Made by a program: the position numbers and the translations under genes. This document shows positions 1 through 7,854 of a stretch of 64,000 nucleotides of DNA, in pieces. The notes under the pieces were generated by a model. The model worked only from the letters and a program-made list of their open reading frames with translations. It did not search any database and was not told the origin of the DNA. This DNA comes from Chloroflexota bacterium. GTDB taxonomy: Bacteria; Chloroflexota; Anaerolineae; Aggregatilineales; J027. The DNA lies in NCBI GenBank assembly GCA_016234595.1, contig JACRBG010000043.1, positions 1 through 64,000 on the forward strand. The letters run 5' to 3'. The stretch's first letter is position 1; each line of letters begins with the position of its first letter.

Positions 1-8
1 AATTCGGG

Positions 9-40
9 AGGGGCGGTTGGCAAAATCGCCCCTTTTAATT
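9..40 (+). terminator. Rho-independent terminator of a gene upstream of the window
   Basis: A stem of AGGGGCGGTT (9-18) pairs with AATCGCCCCT (24-33) around a 5-base loop, with one G-T wobble, and is followed by TTTTAATTT. The T tract lies on the + side only, so it most likely ends a forward gene lying left of the window. Its GGGGCG/CGCCCC core recurs in several other intergenic hairpins of this window. Confidence 0.75.
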
Positions 41-122
41 TAGCTTGGCAAGCTAGACGCCGCTTTTTCGTCGGATTTGCGTAAGCTAACCGCTGGAAAT
101 CCGTGTTTTCAACGGGTAAGAT

Positions 123-137
123 TATAGGCCGCCTATA
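123..137. promoter_or_regulatory. Small dyad in the leader of the SUMF1-like gene
   Basis: TATAGG-CCG-CCTATA is a perfect 6-bp dyad 36 bases before the first gene, inside an AT-rich stretch (TATATAAAGATAATAAAG) that could hold a -10 element. It may be an operator or simply promoter sequence; nothing else supports it. Confidence 0.25.
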
Positions 138-173
138 TAAAGATAATAAAGGGCTTGAGGAGTTGTAAGGCAT

Positions 174-1694
174 ATGACGAAAATAGGGCGACGCCGGAAT
201 CGGAATGAAGGCGTTCAATGGCTGGTGATTGGGGTTATATTGGGTATGGCCTGTTCATTTACGGTTGGTTTTGCAGGCTACGTTTTTGGGTTGATTGATT
301 TTAAGGCAAGTTCAACCGATGGGGAACGCGAAATTCAAGTCGTAACTTCGACCCCTAATCCATCTCTTCCAGACCTTACCCCCACTACGCCCGCTATTAT
401 TGATGTGCCAACGACTCAGGGCCAGACAAATGAAACGCCAGTCACACCCAGCCAAGTGATTGCGACTTTTACGCCAACCGATTTACCGGGGGCGGCAAGC
501 GTGACTCCGGATGGAGGAGGCAGTGGCGGGCCTGAAACAACACCCAATATCGGAACACCACTGGCGACCACTTTTTTACCTAGTGCTCCCTCGCAAGATA
601 ACTCTGCCGCATTAGCGATTGGGGCCACCTCGCTCGTCGCCATTCAGGGTGGGTCTTTCCGTATGGGGACAACACTAGAAGAAGGGCAAGCAGCTGTCGC
701 GGAATGTGTGCAACGATATGCAGGTGGGTGTACAGACGATATGATCACCGATGCTATTCCACCGCACGATGTCACGCTCGATAATTTCCAAATTGAGCAA
801 TATGAAGTCAGCGTCATTCAATATGTGAACTACCTGAACTATCTTATTCAGCTAAATCCGAGCAATCCACGCCCTCATCTTTCGGCCTGTAACGGCCCAT
901 GTGCCTTGACCTTCCAAGATACCGGCGGTGAAGCCAGCGATATTTCCTATAACAACTCGACTCAACGTTATGAAGTACGAGTGGCAGGAGTAGATCGTTC
1001 GACTTATCCAATCACGCTGGTGACATGGAATGGAGCCTATGCTTATTGTCAGGCATTAGGGCGTTTCCTGCCAACTGAAGCCCAATGGGAACGAGCCGCA
1101 CGTGGCCTATCCAATTCGATTTATCCTTGGGGGCCAGTTTGGGATGAAAACCGTGCCAAAACTAATCGCCCTGTCCAAGATGGCACCGTGCCAGTGGATG
1201 CCTATTCATCAGGTGCAAGTTTGGGGGCCAGCGATTTCGGGGTATACAACATGGCGGGCAATGTCGCCGAATGGACTGCCGATTGGTATCAGGCCAATTA
1301 TTACCAACAATTAGCCAATAGTGGGCAGACCACCATTAATCCGACTGGCCCAGTGAGTGGGCAAATTCGCGTGGTGCGTGGCGGCTCATGGAGTAACCCC
1401 CCTCTATTTGCCCGAACTGTGCACCGAGTTGATAGATGGGAACCCGGCCAGACAAGCACATGGGTTGGCTTCCGTTGTGCCGCCAATGCTGGGGTAAGTA
1501 GCGCGCCGCCTGTCAGCAATCCTAATACAAATGGGACGACCAATACAGTGGCAACTACCCCTGCACCCGTTGTCCAGCCCACCACCGGAGGAAGTGGTAT
1601 CAAGCCGGGGTCATCATCGTCTAACACAACGCCAGCCAGCAATCCACCCACTGGGAATATTCCGTCAACGGCAACTTTGGCAGCCGATCAATGA
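174..1694 (+). CDS. Membrane-anchored SUMF1/FGE-sulfatase-fold protein
   Basis: 506 residues. A transmembrane segment near residues 16-41 follows a basic N-terminus (RRRNRN), then a Thr/Pro-rich linker (about 50-140), then a formylglycine-generating-enzyme-type fold (about 150-445) and a Ser/Thr/Pro tail. Family marks are GGSFRMG, LPTEAQWERAARG, YNMAGNVAEWTADW, RVVRGGSW and WVGFRCA. The catalytic cysteine pair that true FGE carries just after GGS is missing (GGSWSNPPLFAR), so oxidation of sulfatase cysteines is unlikely. The fold is probably used outside the cell for binding or structure. The topology suggests N-in with the domain outside. The start is an ATG preceded by GAGGAG about 11 bases upstream. 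The partner is unknown. Confidence 0.8.
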   Translation: MTKIGRRRNRNEGVQWLVIGVILGMACSFTVGFAGYVFGLIDFKASSTDGEREIQVVTSTPNPSLPDLTPTTPAIIDVPTTQGQTNETPVTPSQVIATFTPTDLPGAASVTPDGGGSGGPETTPNIGTPLATTFLPSAPSQDNSAALAIGATSLVAIQGGSFRMGTTLEEGQAAVAECVQRYAGGCTDDMITDAIPPHDVTLDNFQIEQYEVSVIQYVNYLNYLIQLNPSNPRPHLSACNGPCALTFQDTGGEASDISYNNSTQRYEVRVAGVDRSTYPITLVTWNGAYAYCQALGRFLPTEAQWERAARGLSNSIYPWGPVWDENRAKTNRPVQDGTVPVDAYSSGASLGASDFGVYNMAGNVAEWTADWYQANYYQQLANSGQTTINPTGPVSGQIRVVRGGSWSNPPLFARTVHRVDRWEPGQTSTWVGFRCAANAGVSSAPPVSNPNTNGTTNTVATTPAPVVQPTTGGSGIKPGSSSSNTTPASNPPTGNIPSTATLAADQ

Positions 1695-1752
1695 TGTTGG
1701 CTGGTATAATGGAAAGGTCATTTTCTCACTACCAGCGATTAGGGGTTTAGCT

Positions 1753-2703
1753 GTGACTGAAATCGTTGTCCGGCAGGCGACGCTTGCTGATGCACACGCG
1801 ATTACGGATATTTATTGCTCAACGATTGAAGGGGGCGTGTTTACCCGTCGCAATCCAGATGGGACACGCACCCCTACACCTTATGAATCCCTCAGCATTT
1901 TTGAACGTTATATGCACGGCGGGGCATGGATGTCGGTCGAAACCTGCGCGGTTTGGCTGGCTCATTTGCTGCGTTATGGGGACGAAATCCCTCTCGTGGT
2001 GCAAGCCGATGGCATTGTGTTGGGCGAGGCCGAAGTTGCGATTGGCAACGAACCCGCCCCTTATAATCGCCATTTGCATATTACCTCGCTACGGATTCAT
2101 GCCGATGTCAATTTTGAGGCATTAGCTGTGGCTTTGATGGGTTATATCAAAGAAATGGCCCGGGTGATGAAATATCAACAAGTATTGGTAGCAGCGCCCG
2201 ATGCCCCTGAATTTTATCGCCAGCAAGGTTTTGCCCCGTTGATGACACGCCGCGCGGTAATTACCCCGGCTAAAGAGGGTCGCGTTTTTTATAAAGCCAC
2301 TGAAATGACCGATTTTAACCCTAATCGGATTGACGGCTGGTCAATGCCATTGGGTCGTTATCAGAATGCGCGGCATGAATGGGAACGTATTTGGCCGGGT
2401 TTCTGGAACAGCGTCCCCGAAGTGGTTGAGCCCGAAGTGGCACGGTTTGATGTCACTCTGACGGGTCAACAAGGGATTTTGATGCTGGAACAAGACCGCT
2501 TTAACCCGCCTCTTGCCCATGTATCGCTATGGTCAGAACGGCCTTTGACAGGGCATTTGGTCTCATCTGTGCGGGATCGGGCGGCACGACTGGGCTATCA
2601 GGAACTGACGATGCTGGTGGATGATAGCGCTTTGGTCTTGGTTGAGCCAGAAGCTACCGACATCCGCGATAGTCAGATTGTGTTTGCTTGGCGCGTCAAT
2701 TAA
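1753..2703 (+). CDS. GNAT-family acetyltransferase-like protein
   Basis: 316 residues from a GTG start at 1753. The open frame extends further upstream but runs into the preceding gene, so the GTG opening VTEIVVRQATLADAHAI, a typical GNAT first strand and helix, is preferred. The N-terminal half (to about residue 150) looks like a GNAT fold, with a central YQQVLVAAPDAPEFYRQQGF segment resembling the acetyl-CoA fold's last helix and strand. The C-terminal half (LTMLVDDSALVLV) may be a second, degenerate GNAT-like unit. The substrate cannot be told. It sits 58 bases after the SUMF1-like gene and may be cotranscribed with it. Confidence 0.6.
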   Translation: MTEIVVRQATLADAHAITDIYCSTIEGGVFTRRNPDGTRTPTPYESLSIFERYMHGGAWMSVETCAVWLAHLLRYGDEIPLVVQADGIVLGEAEVAIGNEPAPYNRHLHITSLRIHADVNFEALAVALMGYIKEMARVMKYQQVLVAAPDAPEFYRQQGFAPLMTRRAVITPAKEGRVFYKATEMTDFNPNRIDGWSMPLGRYQNARHEWERIWPGFWNSVPEVVEPEVARFDVTLTGQQGILMLEQDRFNPPLAHVSLWSERPLTGHLVSSVRDRAARLGYQELTMLVDDSALVLVEPEATDIRDSQIVFAWRVN

Positions 2704-2744
2704 AGTATCGTATTCAAAGTCCATAGGTAACAGATTATATCATC

Positions 2745-3566
2745 ATGATTTATTCACCGATTGACTACCATAACCATACCAACCATAGTTGGGACTGTCG
2801 TATCCCAATGGCGGATATGATTCGGGCCGCGTTGGATGTTGGCCTAAAAGAAATCGCCTTTACGGATCACTTTGACCAGTTTGATGAAAGCTTGCGTCGG
2901 CCCAAATATAATGCGGCAGTCTATTTTGAAACGCTGGATGTTTGTCGCGCTGAATTTGAGGCAGGCGGCATCACCATTCGGGCAGGGGTTGAGGTGGGTG
3001 AACCCCATCTCTCCGCCGATATTGTACAACCTGTGTTGGAAAAATATCCTTATGATGTGGTGCTGGGCAGCCTGCATTTTGTCGAAGGACTCAGCATGTC
3101 GGACGCCACATTTTTCCAAAAATATCCTGTCCATGAGGCGATGAAACGCTATTTTGGCGAAATGGCGCAGATGGTCAGAAAAGGTGGGTTTGATATTCTG
3201 GCCCATTTGGATTTCCCCAAGCGCCGCGCCTACAAAGTATATGGGCGTTTTGATCTGCGTGAATTTGAAACCGAAGTGCGCGAAGTTTGGCAAGCGTGTA
3301 TCGAGACGGGCATTGGGATTGAGATCAACACGGCTGGTCTGCGGCATGATGTTAATCAACTGCACCCGACGGTCGAGGCCCTTACATGGTATTGGGAAAT
3401 GGGGGGGGAGATTTTGACCATTGGGAGTGATGCCCATCGGCCCGCCGATATTGGGGCAGGGACAAACACGGCGCTAGAGGTGGCTTTGCTGGCGGGCTTT
3501 GATAGCGTGACCTGTTTTGAACAGCGCCAGCCTACCAAACGCTTGTCCATCGTTCCAATTCTCTAA
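2745..3566 (+). CDS. PHP-domain phosphatase, histidinol-phosphatase (HisJ) type
   Basis: 273 residues, the usual length for the family. PHP metal-binding motifs occur in order: DYHNHTNHS at the N-terminus, AFTDHFD, a central RAGVEVGE and VLGSLHFV, then LAHLDFPKR, and TIGSDAHRP near the C-terminus. These supply the His/Asp/Glu ligands of a polynuclear metal site for phosphoester hydrolysis. HisJ removes the phosphate of L-histidinol phosphate in histidine synthesis, but no other his gene is nearby, so the substrate is inferred from family only. It is 41 bases downstream of the acetyltransferase on the same strand. Confidence 0.8.
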   Translation: MIYSPIDYHNHTNHSWDCRIPMADMIRAALDVGLKEIAFTDHFDQFDESLRRPKYNAAVYFETLDVCRAEFEAGGITIRAGVEVGEPHLSADIVQPVLEKYPYDVVLGSLHFVEGLSMSDATFFQKYPVHEAMKRYFGEMAQMVRKGGFDILAHLDFPKRRAYKVYGRFDLREFETEVREVWQACIETGIGIEINTAGLRHDVNQLHPTVEALTWYWEMGGEILTIGSDAHRPADIGAGTNTALEVALLAGFDSVTCFEQRQPTKRLSIVPIL

Positions 3567-3640
3567 CTTGCTTGCGCCATTGGCGATAATCCTGCACAAT
3601 CTAGGAAAATATTCCAGTTTGGGTATGGAGTTAATCGCTA

Positions 3641-4399
3641 ATGGCGGAAACCAAACATCTTCAGCACAGCATCACCAGTGGGCATGTTTGGGTGGTAGTC
3701 AACGAGACCAGCCACGTTCCTGCGTTTTGGGCGCATCCGCAAATCGGCGGCCCGTTTCCCGGTTTGGTATTGTTGCATGACGATTGGGGCATGGGGCCAC
3801 ATATGCGAGCGCGGGTTCATCGCTTCGCTGAAATTGGCTACTATGTCATCGCCCCCGACTTATTTGAAGGCCAACGCGCCAATTCTCAATTAGAAGCCGA
3901 CGCACTCGAAATCTACTTCAAGGGCTTTGCCTTGCCCAAAGTGACAGCGGCCTTGCAAGCACTTGAAACCCACCGCAAATGTAACCGGAAAATGGCTGTA
4001 GTCGGTTGGGATTTGGGGGCTGAACTTGCCCTAGAAGTGGCCTTGCATCGGCACGACATTATGGCGGCGGTGGCTTTTTATGGCGACCCCTCTAATTTCT
4101 TTGGGCAACTATCAGAATTACAATGTCCGGTAATGGTCATCAATGGGGCCGAGGATGAAATTATGCAGCGCACCGAGGCCCAACTGCGGGCTGAACTGGC
4201 CGCTGATAACAAACCCCATCAAGTATTGACCTATCCCAATGCACCACATGGGTTCTATAATGATTTGACCCCTATGTATGTACCAGAAGCTGCCGAGGAC
4301 GCATGGTTCAAGACCTTGACCTTTTTAGAAACCTATCAGGGTCAGCCACCCGCACCGGATATGAAGGGGCAGGATTTGTGGTCGGGAAAAGTATATTAA
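3641..4399 (+). CDS. Dienelactone hydrolase-fold protein with Asp at the nucleophile position
   Basis: 252 residues with an alpha/beta-hydrolase fold of dienelactone hydrolase (DLH) type. In characterised DLH the triad is Cys123-Asp171-His202. Here the colinear positions are Asp124 in the elbow GWDLG (GAT codon at 4010-4012), Asp172 in NGAEDE and His203 in APHGFYND. The elbow G-x-Nuc-x-G is intact but the nucleophile is Asp, as in haloalkane dehalogenases and epoxide hydrolases, not the Cys of DLH. It could therefore be a hydrolase with altered chemistry or an inactive relative. GGAG lies about 10 bases before the ATG. There is no signal peptide, so it is cytoplasmic. Confidence 0.7.
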   Translation: MAETKHLQHSITSGHVWVVVNETSHVPAFWAHPQIGGPFPGLVLLHDDWGMGPHMRARVHRFAEIGYYVIAPDLFEGQRANSQLEADALEIYFKGFALPKVTAALQALETHRKCNRKMAVVGWDLGAELALEVALHRHDIMAAVAFYGDPSNFFGQLSELQCPVMVINGAEDEIMQRTEAQLRAELAADNKPHQVLTYPNAPHGFYNDLTPMYVPEAAEDAWFKTLTFLETYQGQPPAPDMKGQDLWSGKVY

Positions 4400-4466
4400 T
4401 TTGTAGCATTGAGGTTTGGCAAGTTAAAATAGGGACAATCTTACATAATTTCAGTGGGGGACGCCT

Positions 4467-4940
4467 ATGATTATCTGTACCAATTGCGGGTATCAGAACC
4501 AAGATGAAAAAACTTTTTGTGATCGCTGTGGGGTAGCATTAGGGGTTATTTCAGTCGGAACCAAACAACTGGGCACGGATGATTTATCGTCTGGTAGCGA
4601 AAAACTGGGTGATGAGCATATTGTGATTGTTCACCTCCCCGGCGTGGATGACCCATTGGCAGTCCGCGTGGATGAAAAAATCGTGTTTGGACGTTCAGGT
4701 GGTGAAGCATCGGAATTTGCCCTGCTTAATCTGGACACTTATGATGCTGAAAACAAAGGGGTTTCACGCCGCCACGCCAGCCTTACTCGTGAAGGGTCAC
4801 GCCTATATCTGACTGATCTTGGCAGCACCAATCATACTTTTCTCAACGGTCAGCGCGTTTTGGAAAATGACTTTTTGGTCGTGCGCGACGGCGATGAACT
4901 ACGACTGGGCCAATTGGTCTTGAAGTTATTCTATAAATAG
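4467..4940 (+). CDS. Zinc-ribbon plus FHA domain protein
   Basis: 157 residues. The N-terminus is a zinc ribbon with two CxxC pairs (CTNCG at about residue 4, CDRCG at about 18). An FHA phosphothreonine-binding domain fills about residues 60-155, shown by FGRSGG, VSRRHASL, DLGSTNHTFLNG and RDGDELRLG. FHA proteins read phosphorylation by Ser/Thr kinases, and a kinase gene lies less than 1 kb downstream (5722-7521), so the two may be partners. The ATG follows GTGGGGGA about 10 bases upstream. Only 4 bases separate it from lipB, so the two are probably cotranscribed. Confidence 0.85.
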   Translation: MIICTNCGYQNQDEKTFCDRCGVALGVISVGTKQLGTDDLSSGSEKLGDEHIVIVHLPGVDDPLAVRVDEKIVFGRSGGEASEFALLNLDTYDAENKGVSRRHASLTREGSRLYLTDLGSTNHTFLNGQRVLENDFLVVRDGDELRLGQLVLKLFYK

Positions 4941-4944
4941 ATCA

Positions 4945-5631
4945 ATGGTTAGCTGCGACATCTTTCGGCTAGGTGAAATTCCATACACCGAGGCATGGGC
5001 CATACAGAAATCAATGGCAGGGGAACGGGCTGCTCATCAACGTCCAGATGCCCTGATCCTCCTCCAACACCCCCATACTTATACCCTCGGCTCATCGGGC
5101 AAGCTCGAAAACTTGCTGATGGATGAAGCCGAACGTGCCCGTCGTGGTGTAGCAGTGTATCAGGTTGACCGAGGCGGTGATATTACCTATCACGGGCCGG
5201 GTCAATTGGTTGGCTATCCGATTTTGCAGTTACCAGACAGCACTCGCACTCCAAAACGGTCATTGGATGTGGTGGCCTATGTTCGCCAACTGGAAACCAT
5301 GCTGATTGAGGCATTGGCTGAATTTGGCATTGAAGGCGAACGAGTGACGGGTTTTACCGGGGTGTGGGTTAATGCGGCAGGTGTACTCAGCAAAATTGCC
5401 GCGATTGGGGTCAAAGTTACCGCACAACGCATTACACAACACGGCTTCGCCTTGAATGTGAATACTGAACTTGAATATTTTCGTGGGATTATTCCATGTG
5501 GTATTCCAGATAAGCCCGTGACGAGTATGGCCGATCTCTTGGGGCGACCGATTGATTTTGAGGCTGTAATGGATGCCGTCGAAACTTCGTTTAGCAGGGT
5601 CTTTCATTACAAACTTCTCACCGGAAGATAA
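4945..5631 (+). CDS. lipB: Octanoyl-[acyl-carrier-protein]:protein N-octanoyltransferase
   Basis: 228 residues, the normal LipB length. It transfers octanoyl from acyl carrier protein to a lysine of lipoyl domains, the first step of protein lipoylation. Family motifs are DRGGDITYHGPGQLVGYPI (about 75-93), the lysine-containing LSKIAAIGVKV (Lys150) and the catalytic Cys185 in GIIPCGI. Lys150 and Cys185 match the catalytic pair of known LipB. The start follows the FHA gene by 4 bases without a clear ribosome-binding site, which suggests translational coupling. Functionally it fits the lipoamide dehydrogenase gene 2 kb downstream, which acts on the product of lipoylation. Confidence 0.92.
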   Translation: MVSCDIFRLGEIPYTEAWAIQKSMAGERAAHQRPDALILLQHPHTYTLGSSGKLENLLMDEAERARRGVAVYQVDRGGDITYHGPGQLVGYPILQLPDSTRTPKRSLDVVAYVRQLETMLIEALAEFGIEGERVTGFTGVWVNAAGVLSKIAAIGVKVTAQRITQHGFALNVNTELEYFRGIIPCGIPDKPVTSMADLLGRPIDFEAVMDAVETSFSRVFHYKLLTGR

Positions 5632-5721
5632 CAAGTAGTCAATAACCCTATTTTGCGCCTGATGCTGGAAAGACTATAATTTCGATTTAATCATCGCAAT
5701 ACAGTGCAGGAGCAAAAAATA

Positions 5722-7521
5722 ATGCAATCTTTGGTGGGGCAAACGCTAGGGCAGTATGAAATTAAGGCGCTACTTGGCGAAGGCGGCATGGGCACTGTTT
5801 ATCGTGGGTATCATGCCGCACTTAAGCGTGAAGTTGCCATCAAAGTTCTGCTGCCTCAAGTGATTTCCCAACCGGGTGCGCTGGAACGTTTTGTCCGTGA
5901 AGCCCAAACCGCCGCCAGCCTAGAACATCCCCATATTGTCCCCATTTATGACTATGGAACCCAAAACGGAGTCAGTTATGTGGTTATGCGCCTGTTGACC
6001 GGTGGGTCATTGGCCGACCGCATGGCTTATCGGGTCGAACATAACGGGGCACTCCCCACCGTTGCTGAGGTGGCTCAGATTACACGGGAATTGGCCGACG
6101 CCCTTGACTATGCCCATCAACGCAATGTCATCCACCGGGACATTAAACCGAATAATGTGATGTTTAATGAAAAGGGAACATCCTTTTTGGTAGATTTTGG
6201 CTTGGCGCGTTTAAGCGGGGCGAGCGTTGGCCTGACCACACAAAACACCCTGCTTGGAACCCCAACCTATATGGCCCCTGAGCAATGGCAAAGTGCCAAA
6301 GTTGGGCCCGCGGCTGACCAATATGCACTGGGGGTGATTGTGTATGCTCTGCTGACGGGACAAACCCCGTTTAATGGAGACACCCCTTTTCAATTGATGC
6401 ACGATCATCTGTATACCGCCCCACCACCCGTTCACAATTTGCGAGCTGATTTGCCAGCGGCGGTACAAGATGTGCTGGCAAAAGTATTGGCAAAAGACCC
6501 CGCTAGTCGCTATCCGACAGTCACTGAATTTGCCCGTAAATTGGAAGAGGCCAGTCAAAGCCTTCCGCCCACCGAGGCATCGGGATTTTTTGTCATTAAT
6601 ATTTCATCCATGCCGATTGTGACCTTTACACCGCCCGTCGTCCCTCAGACCGCCAACCCGATTGCGACTTCACCAATGGACGCTCCTGTCGCCGAAGTCA
6701 CCCGCATCGCACACCCGCGTTCAGTTCAATTGGTTTGGGCCGGAGTTGCCGCGATGTTGATTATCTTTGCGGCCCTCGTTTTGTTCCTGTCGAGTCAAGC
6801 CAATAAAAATGATGACAAAAACGGCAGGCAGTCTGAATCCAATATTTCCGCGAGCCTGACTCCCACAGAAGCGCCGCCCTCCCCAACAACAACGCCTAGT
6901 CCAACTCAGACCGCCAGCATCATACCATCGCCGACCAATACACTCACTGCTCGTGAAATCGCCCAGGCACGCTTGGAGGCCCAACGAACCGAGACCCAGT
7001 TGGCCCAAGCCACGCTTGATGAAGAAGCGACCATTAATTTTGAGATCGCAGCCATCGCTGAAGAGACAGCCCATGTCGAACAAACGGTGCTAGCGTTATC
7101 AGCAACCGCCACGCCAACCGCCAGCCGTACTTTTACCCCTTCAGCCACCTCGACCGTGCGCCCCACCGCTCGGCCTACCCGAACGGCTACCCCTACAGCA
7201 ACACAGCCGCCTTCAGTTGCCGGGGTATGTACCATCTCGACACTGCGTAAAGATGTTGCGGTGCGCCAAGATTTGAAACGTGATTTGCCGCCGCTCGGCT
7301 TGTTGCAAAGCAATCATGATTATCCCGTCCGAGGGCAGGCGGTGGACACGGTTGGTGCGAAATGGTGGCTATTGAGCGAGGATGCCATGCCGGAATTGAA
7401 TGCACGCGGCTTATGGGTATTGCAATCGGATGTTGAAGCGACTTCAAATTGTGCCGAGACTATCCCCACTGTGCCGACCCCTCCACCCCCACCCCAAGGT
7501 GGCGGCAATAACCAACAATAG
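5722..7521 (+). CDS. Transmembrane PknB-type Ser/Thr protein kinase
   Basis: 599 residues from the ATG at 5722. A GTG at 5704 is in frame, but AGGAG at 5708-5712 sits ideally for the ATG. The kinase domain spans about 13-275: glycine loop GEGGMG (19-24), VAIK Lys41, HRDIKPNN (138-145), DFG (158-160), APE (185-187). A single transmembrane helix lies at about 337-357, then a Thr/Pro-rich and Ala/Glu/Gln-rich extracellular stalk, then a C-terminal module with a Cys at its start that reads like a bacterial SH3-type domain. The likely role is a receptor kinase sensing wall or envelope state. The neighbouring FHA protein is a plausible reader of its phosphorylation. Confidence 0.9.
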   Translation: MQSLVGQTLGQYEIKALLGEGGMGTVYRGYHAALKREVAIKVLLPQVISQPGALERFVREAQTAASLEHPHIVPIYDYGTQNGVSYVVMRLLTGGSLADRMAYRVEHNGALPTVAEVAQITRELADALDYAHQRNVIHRDIKPNNVMFNEKGTSFLVDFGLARLSGASVGLTTQNTLLGTPTYMAPEQWQSAKVGPAADQYALGVIVYALLTGQTPFNGDTPFQLMHDHLYTAPPPVHNLRADLPAAVQDVLAKVLAKDPASRYPTVTEFARKLEEASQSLPPTEASGFFVINISSMPIVTFTPPVVPQTANPIATSPMDAPVAEVTRIAHPRSVQLVWAGVAAMLIIFAALVLFLSSQANKNDDKNGRQSESNISASLTPTEAPPSPTTTPSPTQTASIIPSPTNTLTAREIAQARLEAQRTETQLAQATLDEEATINFEIAAIAEETAHVEQTVLALSATATPTASRTFTPSATSTVRPTARPTRTATPTATQPPSVAGVCTISTLRKDVAVRQDLKRDLPPLGLLQSNHDYPVRGQAVDTVGAKWWLLSEDAMPELNARGLWVLQSDVEATSNCAETIPTVPTPPPPPQGGGNNQQ

Positions 7522-7587
7522 GGACTGAACAGGTAAGACAAAATTTGCTAAAGTGACCTATTCTTGGGCCATTTTTAGAATTACCCA

Positions 7588-7608
7588 GTGATAAGTCCCC
7601 GTTATCAT
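7588..7608. promoter_or_regulatory. Dyad site 1 upstream of lpd
   Basis: TGATAA-N7-TTATCA (GTGATAA, seven bases, TTATCAT). It is the first of three related dyads in the 333-base gap before lpd. It is preceded by AATTACCCA, and the 16 bases 7579-7594 recur at 7701-7716 with one mismatch. It looks like a regulator-binding site; the regulator is unknown. Confidence 0.5.
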
Positions 7609-7654
7609 CGAGCGAGCGGTTTTTTGGGCGAGCGGTGCTATGGGTACATAGCAC

Positions 7655-7674
7655 GTGATAACGGCGCATTATCA
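7655..7674. promoter_or_regulatory. Dyad site 2 upstream of lpd
   Basis: A second TGATAA-N7-TTATCA element with the same half-sites and spacing as site 1, its start 67 bases after the start of site 1. Between the two sites the 9-mer GCGAGCGGT occurs twice (from 7612 and from 7629). Confidence 0.5.
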
Positions 7675-7679
7675 GCTAT

Positions 7680-7707
7680 GGCAATTGGTCGTTTTTTACC
7701 AATTACC
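7680..7707. promoter_or_regulatory. Hairpin with a poly-T loop in the lpd leader region
   Basis: GGCAATTGGT (7680-7689) pairs with ACCAATTACC (7698-7707) in 9 of 10 positions around CGTTTTTT. It abuts dyad site 3. Having the T run in the loop and not after the stem argues against an ordinary terminator. Confidence 0.45.
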
Positions 7708-7709
7708 TA

Positions 7710-7729
7710 GTGATAATGTTTATTATCAC
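7710..7729. promoter_or_regulatory. Dyad site 3, perfect palindrome, overlapping the likely lpd promoter region
   Basis: GTGATAAT-GTTT-ATTATCAC is an 8-bp perfect inverted repeat. Its half-sites match sites 1 and 2 but with a spacer one base shorter (TGATAA-N6-TTATCA). It ends 37 bases before a TATAAT box, so a bound protein would sit on or near the -35 region. Confidence 0.55.
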
Positions 7730-7742
7730 GAATGATTTGATT

Positions 7743-7772
7743 TAGATTTTTCCCCCCCGCATCTAGTATAAT
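7743..7772 (+). promoter_or_regulatory. Probable lpd promoter
   Basis: A consensus TATAAT at 7767-7772 is present. The -35 side is weak (TAGATT at 7743-7748, spacer 18), which would suit an activator- or repressor-controlled promoter. The spacer contains a run of seven C. Confidence 0.5.
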
Positions 7773-7815
7773 TTCCTCTTGCGGTTCTGTCTGACTCACA
7801 GATGTAGTCATAAGC

Positions 7816-7837
7816 GCGTGTATGGTTCGATACACGC
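7816..7837 (+). promoter_or_regulatory. Leader hairpin directly before the lpd ribosome-binding site
   Basis: GCGTGTAT (7816-7823) and ATACACGC (7830-7837) form a perfect 8-bp stem with loop GGTTCG. It ends three bases before AAGGAG (7841-7846). The placement would allow it to affect translation or mRNA stability. Confidence 0.5.
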
Positions 7838-7854
7838 TTCAAGGAGAGCATTGC

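Noticed and set aside
1531-1752. N-terminal extension of the acetyltransferase frame
   Set aside because: It overlaps the SUMF1-like gene, has a composition unlike the GNAT fold, and a GTG with the proper first strand is at 1753.
7579-7729. The repeated GTGATAA dyads as a CRISPR or transposon end
   Set aside because: Only three short copies, spaced irregularly, with no cas or transposase gene; operator sites fit better.
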